Of a stretch of DNA of 64,000 nucleotides, positions 16,911-25,340 are shown piece by piece; the stretch's first letter is position 1; the number at the start of each line of letters is the position of its first letter. The notes below the pieces were generated by a model that ran no database searches, was not told the DNA's origin, and saw nothing but the letters and a program-made list of their open reading frames with translations. This DNA is from a methanogenic archaeon ISO4-H5 (GTDB lineage: Archaea > Thermoplasmatota > Thermoplasmata > Methanomassiliicoccales > Methanomethylophilaceae). The DNA lies in NCBI GenBank assembly GCA_001560915.1, contig CP014214.1, positions 1,364,001-1,428,000 of the forward strand, read 5' to 3'. A program made the position numbers and the translations under genes.

Positions 16911-19900
16911 TGTACATCCTCCCTTTCTTGATGAGAAGGTATGCAAACACCGGCACACCGATAATTGTCGTGATGGCACCGACAGGAAGCTCCGTTGGGA
17001 CCATCAGCATCTTGGCCAGCAGATCCGCGAACAGCATGAGTGCACCACCCATCATGATGGAGGAGGGCAGGACAAGCCTGTGATCTCCACCGAGCAGCAT
17101 ACGACTGAGGTGGGGTATGACCATTCCGACGAATCCGATGATACCCACGAACGCTACGCAGACCGAGGTGAGGACCGAAGCGAGAATGAGCATCCATCTG
17201 TTGAACTTCCTGACGTCCAATCCCATCTGTTTGGCCTGATCTTCACCAAGCAGGACAAGATTCAGTTCCTTCGCCCAGAATAATGGCACTATTGCGAGGA
17301 AAATCGAAGGGAAGGTGATTATCCATACTGTATTCCAGCCCACATTGGCGAAGCTTCCAAACAGCCAGGAAATGGCACTAGTAAGCTTATCACTGTTGGA
17401 GGTTACCAACATCAGAGTCTGTAATGCGGAGAACACCAGGCCGATGACTACTCCCGCCAACACATAATTGGTGGAAGAACCGCCTGCCTTCTCAGCAATG
17501 ATCATGGTCAAGGCGAATGCCAAAAGTCCTCCGACTGCCGCGAGAATGGGCGTAGAGAAACTGTTGTTGACAAGAAGTCCAAAGAATGTGAAGTTTGCCA
17601 CGATTGCTGCTACTGCGAAGGTTCCCGCTCCGGACGACACACCCATGATATATGGATCTACCAGAGGATTCCTGATTATGGCCTGGTAAACACAACCCGC
17701 TATCGACAGACCGATACCTACAGAAAGTGCAGCCATCGCCCGGGGGAGCCTCGTCTCATAGACGATGATTTCTTTGAAATCAAGATTCTGTCCGTGTTTT
17801 CCGACTGCGGAGACCAGGGCGGACAGGGTATCCGTAAGAGAGAGGGTTACCGAAGGACCTACCGCTAGACAGACGATGAACATAACGAATGTGATTGACA
17901 GACCCAGCAGGCAAACGATGAGTAGTCTCAGCTTGTTCTGCTTTACCTTTGATTTGGCGCTGCTAGGAGAGATTAGATTCTTGAAGTATGCGGGCACAGA
18001 CATGTGCGCAGCCTTGGCACCACGGATCAGGAACACCATGAAGATAACCAGAAGAATCACGGCAATGACCAGTATAACGTAAGAAACCCAATCCTTGCCT
18101 CCATCGGAATTGACGAGTTTGATGACCGAATCTACACTGACTGTCGGGACTGCGGCCGCAGAACCATACATCACAGAGTAAACCTTTCCCGAAGAACCGC
18201 TAAGAGGTTCTGCAGATGCGACCCATTTACCCGAGTCTCCCTGGAAGCCCTTCCAGCTGTTCCCTGCAGTGGCAGTAATTCCGAACAGAGACATGTCGGC
18301 TCCAGAAAAGTCGTGAGGGATAGCATACGTGATACAAGCGTTCTCGAGTGCGGCAAGAGCGTTATCTCCGACACCGTTGACTATGAAAAACTCAGTAGTA
18401 GACGATTCGATTAGGAACCTAGTTCCCTCATCGCTCGCCTTCAACGGAACAAGTTCACTGCTCTTGGGAAGATTCTCAGGTGCAGGGGTTGTCATACCCG
18501 TAGTCTTCCCATAATAAATCATAAAGGCGGAATTATTCTTGGCCTGAAGATTGTTCATAGTGTTTTCGGCCGTGACCCAATAATCCGTACCGGAATCCCA
18601 CTGGTAACTCATCCAATACATGAACTGGTCGTCTTCGGTCTGGATATAACTCATACCGAACAGACTTTGTATTCCGTTGCGTGACTCTCCTCCGGAATAC
18701 TTCACATAGTCAGAGTATCCGTTGTCTGTGATTGCATTGGTGAGTGCATCGATGACTGTGACTCCGGAACCTTCAATGCAGAAATAAAACTTCTCGGTAT
18801 CCACGATGAGGAATTTTACTGTTGCTGCGACCTCGGGTTCGGGTTCTGGCGGTGTGGGAGGAGTAGGAGGTGTAGGATCCGGGTCGTCTTTTCCGTCAAC
18901 GAGGACACCTTTAATCACGAAAGCACCGCTGTCAGTAGCTACACCGATATAATTTCCGGCAACAAATGTGCCAGCCATTGTGTAGGCCTCCTGATTCGCA
19001 GTCTTTTTGGAAAACTCAGCCAATTTTTTCAAGCTCATATTGTATACTACGAGGGAGCCTTTCTCATCATAGTCCGTAGCATAAAGATAGGTGTTGTTCA
19101 CCAGGGTAAACCCGCCGTGGGTCTCCGATACATCCCCGACCTTTTCGAACCCGCCGTTCGTATATATGCGGTAAAGGACGTTGTCAGCAGAGGCGTATAC
19201 AAATGTCTTAGATGGAGAAATCACCAGGAAATTGTTCTGAACGGAGAGATCCAGATTGCTGCCGGTTACCTTAGTGATGATGTTGGTGGATGCGTTGTAC
19301 TTAAGAACGGCTGCATTCCAGTAAGCACAGCTCATACCCTTTCCGTCATTGAAACTGACGATTATGTTCTCTCCGAGAACTGCAGGAGTGCCTACACGAC
19401 CTCCGTTGTCATAGTACAAAAGCAACTCGGTCTTTTTGGCTCCGGTGACCTCGTCGAGAATGTACAGCTTTCCGTCACATCCGCCGACATAGACAAGTCC
19501 GTTAGCCACTGAGACGGAAGTGGAAGGATAGACCGTACCGACTTTGGTCTGCCATACGATGTCGAGATTGGGAGTGGTACAATAGATGGTTCCTGAGGTA
19601 CTGCCGATGAATAAGTGCCCGGAATCATAGACGATGGAGGACATCCCCCTCATTATCGTACTTCCCTTCTCAGTATACGTAACATCACCGACAAAATCAT
19701 GGGTGATTGTACCTGCATTGGGGCCTACTATCGGAATACAATTGACCTTGCCGGAACAGGTAGGGAAATACGCATTCCCTCCGTAGATGGCACCTGTCGC
19801 AAGATCGTAAGAGTTGTAGACGTAAAATGTGTCCCATTCCACCGCCCCTGTCTCTATGTTGTACGAGGCCATATGCGTCTGCGCAGGGCCCTTGTAATGC

Positions 19901-20484
19901 TGCAGCATCGCGATGAAGTGCCCGTTTGCAGTAAGCGGCGTGGCATAGCTGGCTGGCACAGTATCATCGGTTATTGAAAAATTGAGGGAACCGGTCAGAA
20001 TATCTGCATCATAATTGTTCACGGTTCCGCTGTTTAAAGAATCGCCGTGGATGCAGGTCCAAGCTGTTTTGTAAGAGGGAGTGACAGTAGGAACAATTCC
20101 GGCAGGATAGAACCCCACGGCAATATAGGACCCATCATAGGTGGAGGATCCGTTGTAAGCAGTGTCTACCCATCCAGATGAATACACGTAATAGTGCCAT
20201 TCCGCAGTAGAGTCTGAAAATGCACGGGAGGTAAGTCCGTTTACTGTAATGGTCCCTCCGCTACTGGAAAATGTCATATTTTCCTGTGAAAATGCCGTGG
20301 TCAGGACATCGTCCAGGGTTCCGGACCCTGGCGCGACCCATGTTGTCTGCCCGTTACCCATATCTAAAAGTACCTTGGGCTCCGGCTCCGTGTCTGCCTC
20401 GCTCCTGTCTGCGGACACCAGCACTACCGATGCTGCCAGAACAATGACGGTGATCGCCAGAAGCAATAGTGGTTTCTTGTTCAT
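16903..20484 (-). CDS. FecCD/BtuC-type permease fused to extracellular propeller and DUF4430-like domains
   Basis: 1193 residues, over three times the usual ~330-residue permease. Order: signal peptide (LLLLAITVIVLAASVVLVSA); a DUF4430-like domain (~36-135); a PQQ-type beta-propeller (~140-545, repeated GxxYxxx[CG]DGK-like blades, for example LVYVGGCDGKLYILDEVTGA); a Pro-rich linker (TPPTPPTPPEPEP); two more DUF4430-like domains (~572-795); a transmembrane helix (VSYVILVIAVILLVIFMVFL); then a full FecCD permease (~850-1193, with LPRAMAALSVGIGLSIAG, NPLVDPYIMGVSSGAG and FVGIIGFVGMVIPHLSRM). No stop or frame change separates the parts. DUF4430 belongs with transcobalamin-like ligand domains, so the outer part may capture corrinoid for the channel; the propeller's role is unknown. 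The gene lies seven bases after the binding-protein gene. Confidence 0.88.
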   Translation of the reverse strand: MNKKPLLLLAITVIVLAASVVLVSADRSEADTEPEPKVLLDMGNGQTTWVAPGSGTLDDVLTTAFSQENMTFSSSGGTITVNGLTSRAFSDSTAEWHYYVYSSGWVDTAYNGSSTYDGSYIAVGFYPAGIVPTVTPSYKTAWTCIHGDSLNSGTVNNYDADILTGSLNFSITDDTVPASYATPLTANGHFIAMLQHYKGPAQTHMASYNIETGAVEWDTFYVYNSYDLATGAIYGGNAYFPTCSGKVNCIPIVGPNAGTITHDFVGDVTYTEKGSTIMRGMSSIVYDSGHLFIGSTSGTIYCTTPNLDIVWQTKVGTVYPSTSVSVANGLVYVGGCDGKLYILDEVTGAKKTELLLYYDNGGRVGTPAVLGENIIVSFNDGKGMSCAYWNAAVLKYNASTNIITKVTGSNLDLSVQNNFLVISPSKTFVYASADNVLYRIYTNGGFEKVGDVSETHGGFTLVNNTYLYATDYDEKGSLVVYNMSLKKLAEFSKKTANQEAYTMAGTFVAGNYIGVATDSGAFVIKGVLVDGKDDPDPTPPTPPTPPEPEPEVAATVKFLIVDTEKFYFCIEGSGVTVIDALTNAITDNGYSDYVKYSGGESRNGIQSLFGMSYIQTEDDQFMYWMSYQWDSGTDYWVTAENTMNNLQAKNNSAFMIYYGKTTGMTTPAPENLPKSSELVPLKASDEGTRFLIESSTTEFFIVNGVGDNALAALENACITYAIPHDFSGADMSLFGITATAGNSWKGFQGDSGKWVASAEPLSGSSGKVYSVMYGSAAAVPTVSVDSVIKLVNSDGGKDWVSYVILVIAVILLVIFMVFLIRGAKAAHMSVPAYFKNLISPSSAKSKVKQNKLRLLIVCLLGLSITFVMFIVCLAVGPSVTLSLTDTLSALVSAVGKHGQNLDFKEIIVYETRLPRAMAALSVGIGLSIAGCVYQAIIRNPLVDPYIMGVSSGAGTFAVAAIVANFTFFGLLVNNSFSTPILAAVGGLLAFALTMIIAEKAGGSSTNYVLAGVVIGLVFSALQTLMLVTSNSDKLTSAISWLFGSFANVGWNTVWIITFPSIFLAIVPLFWAKELNLVLLGEDQAKQMGLDVRKFNRWMLILASVLTSVCVAFVGIIGFVGMVIPHLSRMLLGGDHRLVLPSSIMMGGALMLFADLLAKMLMVPTELPVGAITTIIGVPVFAYLLIKKGRMYNG

Positions 20485-20491
20485 GTTCCCC

Positions 20492-21859
20492 TCACAATGT
20501 TTTGGAATAGGTTAGGTAATTGGCATATTCATTTCCGAAGAATTTGGGAATGGCAATCTTGTCGGGGAAGGAGTCCTCATGGAATATCCTGCCCACAAGT
20601 TCGGTCGCCTGTGCCAGACGTGTGGAAGGTCTCTGCATAAGATCCGCGGCGGAACCGCAGACCATGTAGATTTTATCATTCTTGTAGGCGTCAGTGGATT
20701 TCCATTCTTCGAGGAGATTCGCCATAATGAAATCATAGTTCTCTTGGGTGCTCTCATACTGACTGATAACCAGGATGATCTGCGGATTCGACTCGACAAT
20801 AGATTCGGGATTGGCTTGTTTCCAACCGTCTATCGTTTTATCCTTGTTGATATGGACATTGACAGATCCGTCGAATGCGTTATATGCACCAGATTTGCTG
20901 TAAATGTCCGAAATATAAGTGTTGACCCCTGCTACCCAGGGTGCTTTATCCGTAGAGAGCGAGACCATGATGTAGGGGCGCTCTGTGGTCGAAGAAACAA
21001 ACGTCCGAGTCTGTTCAACCTGTTCTTTGAGTTTTTCAGTAATCTGCGTCGCCTTGTCCGGTATGCCCATCGCAACTCCCACCATGTAGGTGTTGTCGTA
21101 TACGGTCTGAAGACTCTCTCCGTCCCCGGTGACCACACCGTTGATTCCCACGGCCCTCAGCTTCTGGATCATCTGGGTATGGCTGTACTGACTTGATATT
21201 CCAATGACGAGATCCGGATTCAGCTGGAGAATCTTTTCCATGCTTGGAGTTGTATAACTTCCTGTTTCAGCAATGATTCCTGCAGCCCTCTTTGCTGCGA
21301 TTGTAGCAGGGTAGTTACTATATCTATCCGTCCCAACGATGAGATCTTCGCCGCCCAGGGCACAAACAGTCTCCGTACAGGAGGGTGCAAGACACACGAT
21401 TCTCTTCGCAACGCCCAGATTATAAAACGAGTATCCGGAAGCATCTACCATCGGTGTGGGGGTGCGTCCTTCCGCGCAGAGTCCCCAGGATGCACTTCCC
21501 TCATTGAGTTTGTACTCCGATGGGTTACCCGAGTACTTTTCCCAAGCAGAACTCTCGTTCAGAACATAGAGATTCCATGAACGCTTGTCACCTGCTCCCG
21601 GAAGTCCGTTGATCGTCTTCACGCTTCCGTCACCATCGTATGTGATCGGGTACCCCAACTCAGTACACATACCTACCAATGCTTCGGAAGCATTCGAACC
21701 TTCGGAGGCTGTACCGCCTTTTATGTTATAGTCTCCAAAGTCCAAAAGAAATGTGTTTGTACCGGATGAATCAGAATTCTTCGTGAACGAAAGGCCCAGA
21801 AATACGCCAGAAACCACCAAAATGATAGACAGAATGACTTTGAGCCTTAAGGTGTTCAT
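20492..21859 (-). CDS. BtuF/FecB-type substrate-binding protein with N-terminal DUF4430-like domain
   Basis: 455 residues. An N-terminal hydrophobic helix (VILSIILVVSGVFLGLSF) anchors or secretes the protein. Residues ~33-140 form a DUF4430-like domain (NTFLLDFGDYNIKGG ... KRSWNLYVLNESS). Residues ~150-455 are the two-lobed periplasmic-binding fold of vitamin B12/iron-chelate importers: RIVCLAPSCTETVCALGG, the ILQLNPDLVIGISSQ strand and VNTYISDIYSKSGAYNA. ATG 21859 is chosen because it follows a purine-rich AGAGGAA and gives a clean signal helix; the open frame continues upstream to 21982. It is first in the operon with permease and ATPase. Corrinoid binding is inferred from fold, DUF4430 and the divergent cob operon. 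Confidence 0.85.
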   Translation of the reverse strand: MNTLRLKVILSIILVVSGVFLGLSFTKNSDSSGTNTFLLDFGDYNIKGGTASEGSNASEALVGMCTELGYPITYDGDGSVKTINGLPGAGDKRSWNLYVLNESSAWEKYSGNPSEYKLNEGSASWGLCAEGRTPTPMVDASGYSFYNLGVAKRIVCLAPSCTETVCALGGEDLIVGTDRYSNYPATIAAKRAAGIIAETGSYTTPSMEKILQLNPDLVIGISSQYSHTQMIQKLRAVGINGVVTGDGESLQTVYDNTYMVGVAMGIPDKATQITEKLKEQVEQTRTFVSSTTERPYIMVSLSTDKAPWVAGVNTYISDIYSKSGAYNAFDGSVNVHINKDKTIDGWKQANPESIVESNPQIILVISQYESTQENYDFIMANLLEEWKSTDAYKNDKIYMVCGSAADLMQRPSTRLAQATELVGRIFHEDSFPDKIAIPKFFGNEYANYLTYSKTL

Positions 21860-22064
21860 AAAGATTCCTCTTTTGGTTATACCATCCATTAACCTTTCTT
21901 TTATGTTAAAAAGGTGTCGTAATCCTCCAACTGTGCGAAGATTGACTGATTGATAAAAAAGACAGAATTCTCTCATAAACACCGTAATCGAAGGCGGGAA
22001 TAATCTCCGCTAAGTTGGGGGATTTACAGTCTTTTAAAATAGAGCGAGGCCATTACCCGACTGT
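21860..22064. promoter_or_regulatory. Shared region between corrinoid uptake and corrinoid synthesis operons
   Basis: 205 bases. A TATA-like box (cttttaaaata, 22031-22041) lies 24-34 bases before the cobD start, suggesting a leaderless transcript. The leftward uptake promoter must lie at about 21880-21950. I looked for a B12-box and riboswitch fold and found none. Confidence 0.5.
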
Positions 22065-23183
22065 ATGCAAATCGAGACTAGAAAGGAACTCGAATCTCTC
22101 CCCTCCACCGTCCACGGAGGACAGGGATGGAAGCTCGACGGGGTCGAGGACTACAGTCAGAACCTCAACCCGTTCGGTCCCCCGAAGGACCTTTCCTCGA
22201 TCCTCGCCGACAGCGTCAAAGACACCGGCCATTATCCCGACGCAGACTGCATGTCCGTGAGGAAAGCCATCGCGGAGCACTACGGGCTCGGCCCCGAGAA
22301 CGTCGCCATGGGCGCCGGTTCCTCCGAGATCATCCGCAACTTCCCCCAGGTTTTCATCAGGCCCGGAGAGAGCGTTCTCATCCCGACACCGTCCTTCGCC
22401 GAATATACCCAGCAGTGCAAAATTGCGGGTGTACATGTAGACAACATCATACTGAAAGCAGAGAACGACTTCCGCCTCGACAGGAACGAACTGTTCTCCA
22501 TGCTGGAATCCAAGCACTACGCAGCTCTGTACATCTGCAACCCCAACAACCCCACCGGCAGGGTGGAGAAGAGGGAGAAGCTCATCGAGATCGTCCGCAG
22601 ATGCGACGAACTGGGAACCATGGTGTTCCTCGACGAGACCCTGCTCTCCCTCGTGGCCGACGAGAGCCTGGTGTCCCTCAGCGGCATGGTACGCGACTTC
22701 AGCAACCTCATCGTCGCACATTCATTCACCAAATCCTTTGCCATCCCCGGCATGAGGGTCGGCTTCGCCCTCGCCAACGACAGGATAATCAAAGAGATGG
22801 ACAAGGTCAGGCTTCCCTGGAACGTCGGCACCCTCGAACAGACCGCCGCCGAGCACCTGGTCAGATATGACATCTCGTATGTGTCCGAGGCCGCCAACAC
22901 CATGAGACGGGAATCCAAGGTCATGCATTCGGATCTGGAGGCCCTGGGATTCCCGGTGGGCCCACTATCCGATTCGTTCTTCTATTTCACATCGGTCAGG
23001 GAACTGGGCATGAACGGCGCCGCTTTCCAGAAGGCGATGCTCCGGGAGGGTATCATGGTCCGCGACTGCGCCTCCTTCGGACCCGGTTTCGAAGATTACG
23101 TAAGGTTCTGCGTGAAGGATTCCGCACGCAACAGAAAGTTCGTGGAAGCGGTGCACCGCGTCCTGAAATCCATGAGTGACTGA
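22065..23183 (+). CDS. cobD: L-threonine-O-3-phosphate decarboxylase-like PLP enzyme
   Basis: A 372-residue fold-type I PLP enzyme related to histidinol-phosphate aminotransferase. In cobalamin synthesis CobD makes (R)-1-amino-2-propanol phosphate, the linker joined to the corrin ring by CbiB. Seen: YSQNLNPFGPP and AMGAGSSEIIRNF near the N-terminus, the NPNNPTGR motif, the DETLL strand and the Schiff-base lysine in AHSFTKSFAIPGMRVGF. Assignment as CobD rather than HisC rests on its place as first gene of a cobD-cbiB-cbiZ-cobS-cobY operon. No upstream SD is seen; a TATA box 24-34 bases upstream implies a leaderless start. Confidence 0.85.
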   Translation: MQIETRKELESLPSTVHGGQGWKLDGVEDYSQNLNPFGPPKDLSSILADSVKDTGHYPDADCMSVRKAIAEHYGLGPENVAMGAGSSEIIRNFPQVFIRPGESVLIPTPSFAEYTQQCKIAGVHVDNIILKAENDFRLDRNELFSMLESKHYAALYICNPNNPTGRVEKREKLIEIVRRCDELGTMVFLDETLLSLVADESLVSLSGMVRDFSNLIVAHSFTKSFAIPGMRVGFALANDRIIKEMDKVRLPWNVGTLEQTAAEHLVRYDISYVSEAANTMRRESKVMHSDLEALGFPVGPLSDSFFYFTSVRELGMNGAAFQKAMLREGIMVRDCASFGPGFEDYVRFCVKDSARNRKFVEAVHRVLKSMSD

Positions 23184-23187
23184 TCAC

Positions 23188-24228
23188 ATGCAGCTCTGGT
23201 TCGACGGCATCCTGATTATCATCCTCGCAATGCTGTTCGACCGTTACGTCGGCGATCCTTCGAACAAGTATCATCCCCTCAGATGGATGGGCAACCTCCT
23301 GCAGGCCATAGACAACCGCCTCACCAAGAGGAAATCGTACCGCGCGGTGCTCCTGGGATTCTTATCGTATCTCCTGGTGTTCATCGTCTTCGGAGGTGTC
23401 GCGATTCTCATCACCGGGAGCATCCGCCACTTCCTCGGTGATCAGATCCCCTTCGATATCGCAGGCGTGCACATCACCGTCGGCGAGATCCTTTGGATAG
23501 TGGTGAGTGCTTATCTTGTGAAGATAACCTTCGCCCTCTTCGCCTTCAGGCGCTTCTGCAAACCCATCGAAGAGGACCTCAGGAAGGGCGACCTCGATGC
23601 CGCGGCAGACAAGACCCAGATGATGGTGAACAGGAAGATGAGGGGCATGGATCTGCCCCATATCACATCCTCCTGCTGCGAGACCATCTCGGAGAACCTG
23701 GTGGACAGCGCCGTATCTCCCCTTCTTTACTACGGACTCTTCGGTCTGCCCGGTGCGGTCATGTTCCGCTGCGCGAACCTCATGGATGCCATGTGGGGAC
23801 GCCTCAACGAGAAGTACAAGGATATCGGACACTTCCCCGCAAGGTGGGACGATGTGCTGGGATTCGTACCTTCCAGGCTCTCCCCCCTGTTCATAGGATT
23901 CGCAGCCTGGCTCATGCGCTTCAGGAGCGGCAGGAGCGCGGTGAAGGCAGCCATGAAAGAACACCGTAAGACCCCCAGTCCCAACAGCGGATGGCCCATG
24001 ACCGCCACCGCCGCCGCGATGGGCATCTCCTTCGAGAAGGAAGGGGTGTACGTCATGGGCGAGGGCCCCCTTCCCTCGATCGACGACATCGCCGGATGCT
24101 ACCGCCTCATCGAGCTTACCGCCGTGGTATTCATGATAATTCTGGTATTCCCGCTCTCCGCCCTCCTGGGGATACACATTCAGGTTATATTCGAGGACGC
24201 TCTTATCAGATTATTTGGAGTGTTCTGA
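23188..24228 (+). CDS. cbiB: Adenosylcobinamide-phosphate synthase CbiB
   Basis: A 346-residue membrane enzyme that amidates adenosylcobyric acid with aminopropanol phosphate. It has the family's opening FDRYVGDPSNKYHPLRWMG, several transmembrane segments, the conserved SCCETISENLVDSAVSPLLY and the MFRCANLMDAMWG motif. The ATG at 23188 begins MQLWFDGIL, typical of the family; a GTG at 23176, overlapping cobD, is possible. It ends in a one-base overlap with cbiZ. Confidence 0.92.
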   Translation: MQLWFDGILIIILAMLFDRYVGDPSNKYHPLRWMGNLLQAIDNRLTKRKSYRAVLLGFLSYLLVFIVFGGVAILITGSIRHFLGDQIPFDIAGVHITVGEILWIVVSAYLVKITFALFAFRRFCKPIEEDLRKGDLDAAADKTQMMVNRKMRGMDLPHITSSCCETISENLVDSAVSPLLYYGLFGLPGAVMFRCANLMDAMWGRLNEKYKDIGHFPARWDDVLGFVPSRLSPLFIGFAAWLMRFRSGRSAVKAAMKEHRKTPSPNSGWPMTATAAAMGISFEKEGVYVMGEGPLPSIDDIAGCYRLIELTAVVFMIILVFPLSALLGIHIQVIFEDALIRLFGVF

Positions 24229-25340
24229 TGGAATGCATAAAAAGCGTCGAAATCCACGAAGAGGATAACTTCGAGGCTACGGCGATCATCAGGTTTACGG
24301 AGAAGATGGAGGTCCTCAGCAGCGCCCCCCAGAACGGAGGGCACGCCGTCACGGACACTGTCTTCATCATGCAGGTACCGCACGACTACGTCAGTGCGGA
24401 TTACCTTGCGGATCTCAGGAACAAGACGGAACAGTACTCCCTCCCCAAGGATTCGGTCGGTTTCATGACCGCGGCCGAGGTGAAGTACGTGTTCACAGAC
24501 TGCGAGAAGACCGTGGACGGCGCCACGGTATACGTGGCATCCACCGCCGGGGTCACCAACTGCGTATGCGCAGGCGACAGGATGGAGGATTGGGAGCACC
24601 GCAAGGCCCGCTCTGCCGAGATTTACCACAGGCTGATCGGAGGCACCATCAACACCGTGGTCGTGTCCCCCCTGCCTCTGACGGACGCCGCCAAGATCAA
24701 TCTCATGATTCCCATGGTCGAGGGCAAGACCCTTGCCATGAGGGACCTCGGCTACGAAGAGACCGGTACCACCTCCGACGCCATGGCAGTCGTCTCCGCC
24801 ATCGGGGAGGACAGGTGCGAGTTCACCGGGACAGGGACACCGCTCGGCATGGCCGCGGCACAGGGGGTCAGGGAGACCGTGGCGGGATGCATCCGCAGCC
24901 GCGGAGAATCCCCCGAACCCTTGGACAGCCTCGCCATGCTCGAAAGGAAGGGTGTCACCAAGGATATGCTCTGGGACTGCGCATCTGCGTGCGGTCTCAG
25001 CGAAGAACTTACCGACCGTTTCTGGGAGGTCTTCGATACGATGGAGACCGACCCGGACATATGTTCCCTGGTCTACGTCTCCCTTGAGGCGGGCCGCCAG
25101 GCGGACCTAAACTGCATTTACAACCAGATGGAGGGCGAGTACCCCGACATGCTCGTGGACGGCACCCTGGCCATGTTCCTGGCCGGGCGCATTTCCGAGA
25201 CTAGGGGCAGCGATGCCACCATCGACCTTCTCCGTATGAGGCCGCTGAAGGACAGCGGTCTCGCAGAATACACTGAGAACACCGTCTACGGCCTGGTAGC
25301 AGGCGTGGTCGGATACATCACGGGGTATACAGATGAGTGA
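24228..25340 (+). CDS. cbiZ: Adenosylcobinamide amidohydrolase CbiZ with extra C-terminal domain
   Basis: 370 residues. The N-terminal ~220 match CbiZ, which cuts the linker off salvaged cobinamide to give adenosylcobyric acid for reuse: STAGVTNCVCAGD, GGTINTVVVSPLPLTDAAKIN and TGTTSDAMAVVSA are family motifs. The C-terminal ~130 residues (from PLDSLAMLERKGVTKDM) form a separate helical domain; methanogens fuse CbiZ to the alpha-ribazole phosphatase CobZ in other arrangements, but I cannot confirm that identity here. ATG 24228 shares one base with the cbiB stop. Presence of cbiZ says the cell remodels imported corrinoids. Confidence 0.85.
   Translation: MECIKSVEIHEEDNFEATAIIRFTEKMEVLSSAPQNGGHAVTDTVFIMQVPHDYVSADYLADLRNKTEQYSLPKDSVGFMTAAEVKYVFTDCEKTVDGATVYVASTAGVTNCVCAGDRMEDWEHRKARSAEIYHRLIGGTINTVVVSPLPLTDAAKINLMIPMVEGKTLAMRDLGYEETGTTSDAMAVVSAIGEDRCEFTGTGTPLGMAAAQGVRETVAGCIRSRGESPEPLDSLAMLERKGVTKDMLWDCASACGLSEELTDRFWEVFDTMETDPDICSLVYVSLEAGRQADLNCIYNQMEGEYPDMLVDGTLAMFLAGRISETRGSDATIDLLRMRPLKDSGLAEYTENTVYGLVAGVVGYITGYTDE

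Noticed and set aside
21860-22064. A cobalamin riboswitch between the corrinoid operons
   Set aside because: No B12-box sequence or characteristic stems found by eye; archaea rarely use one.
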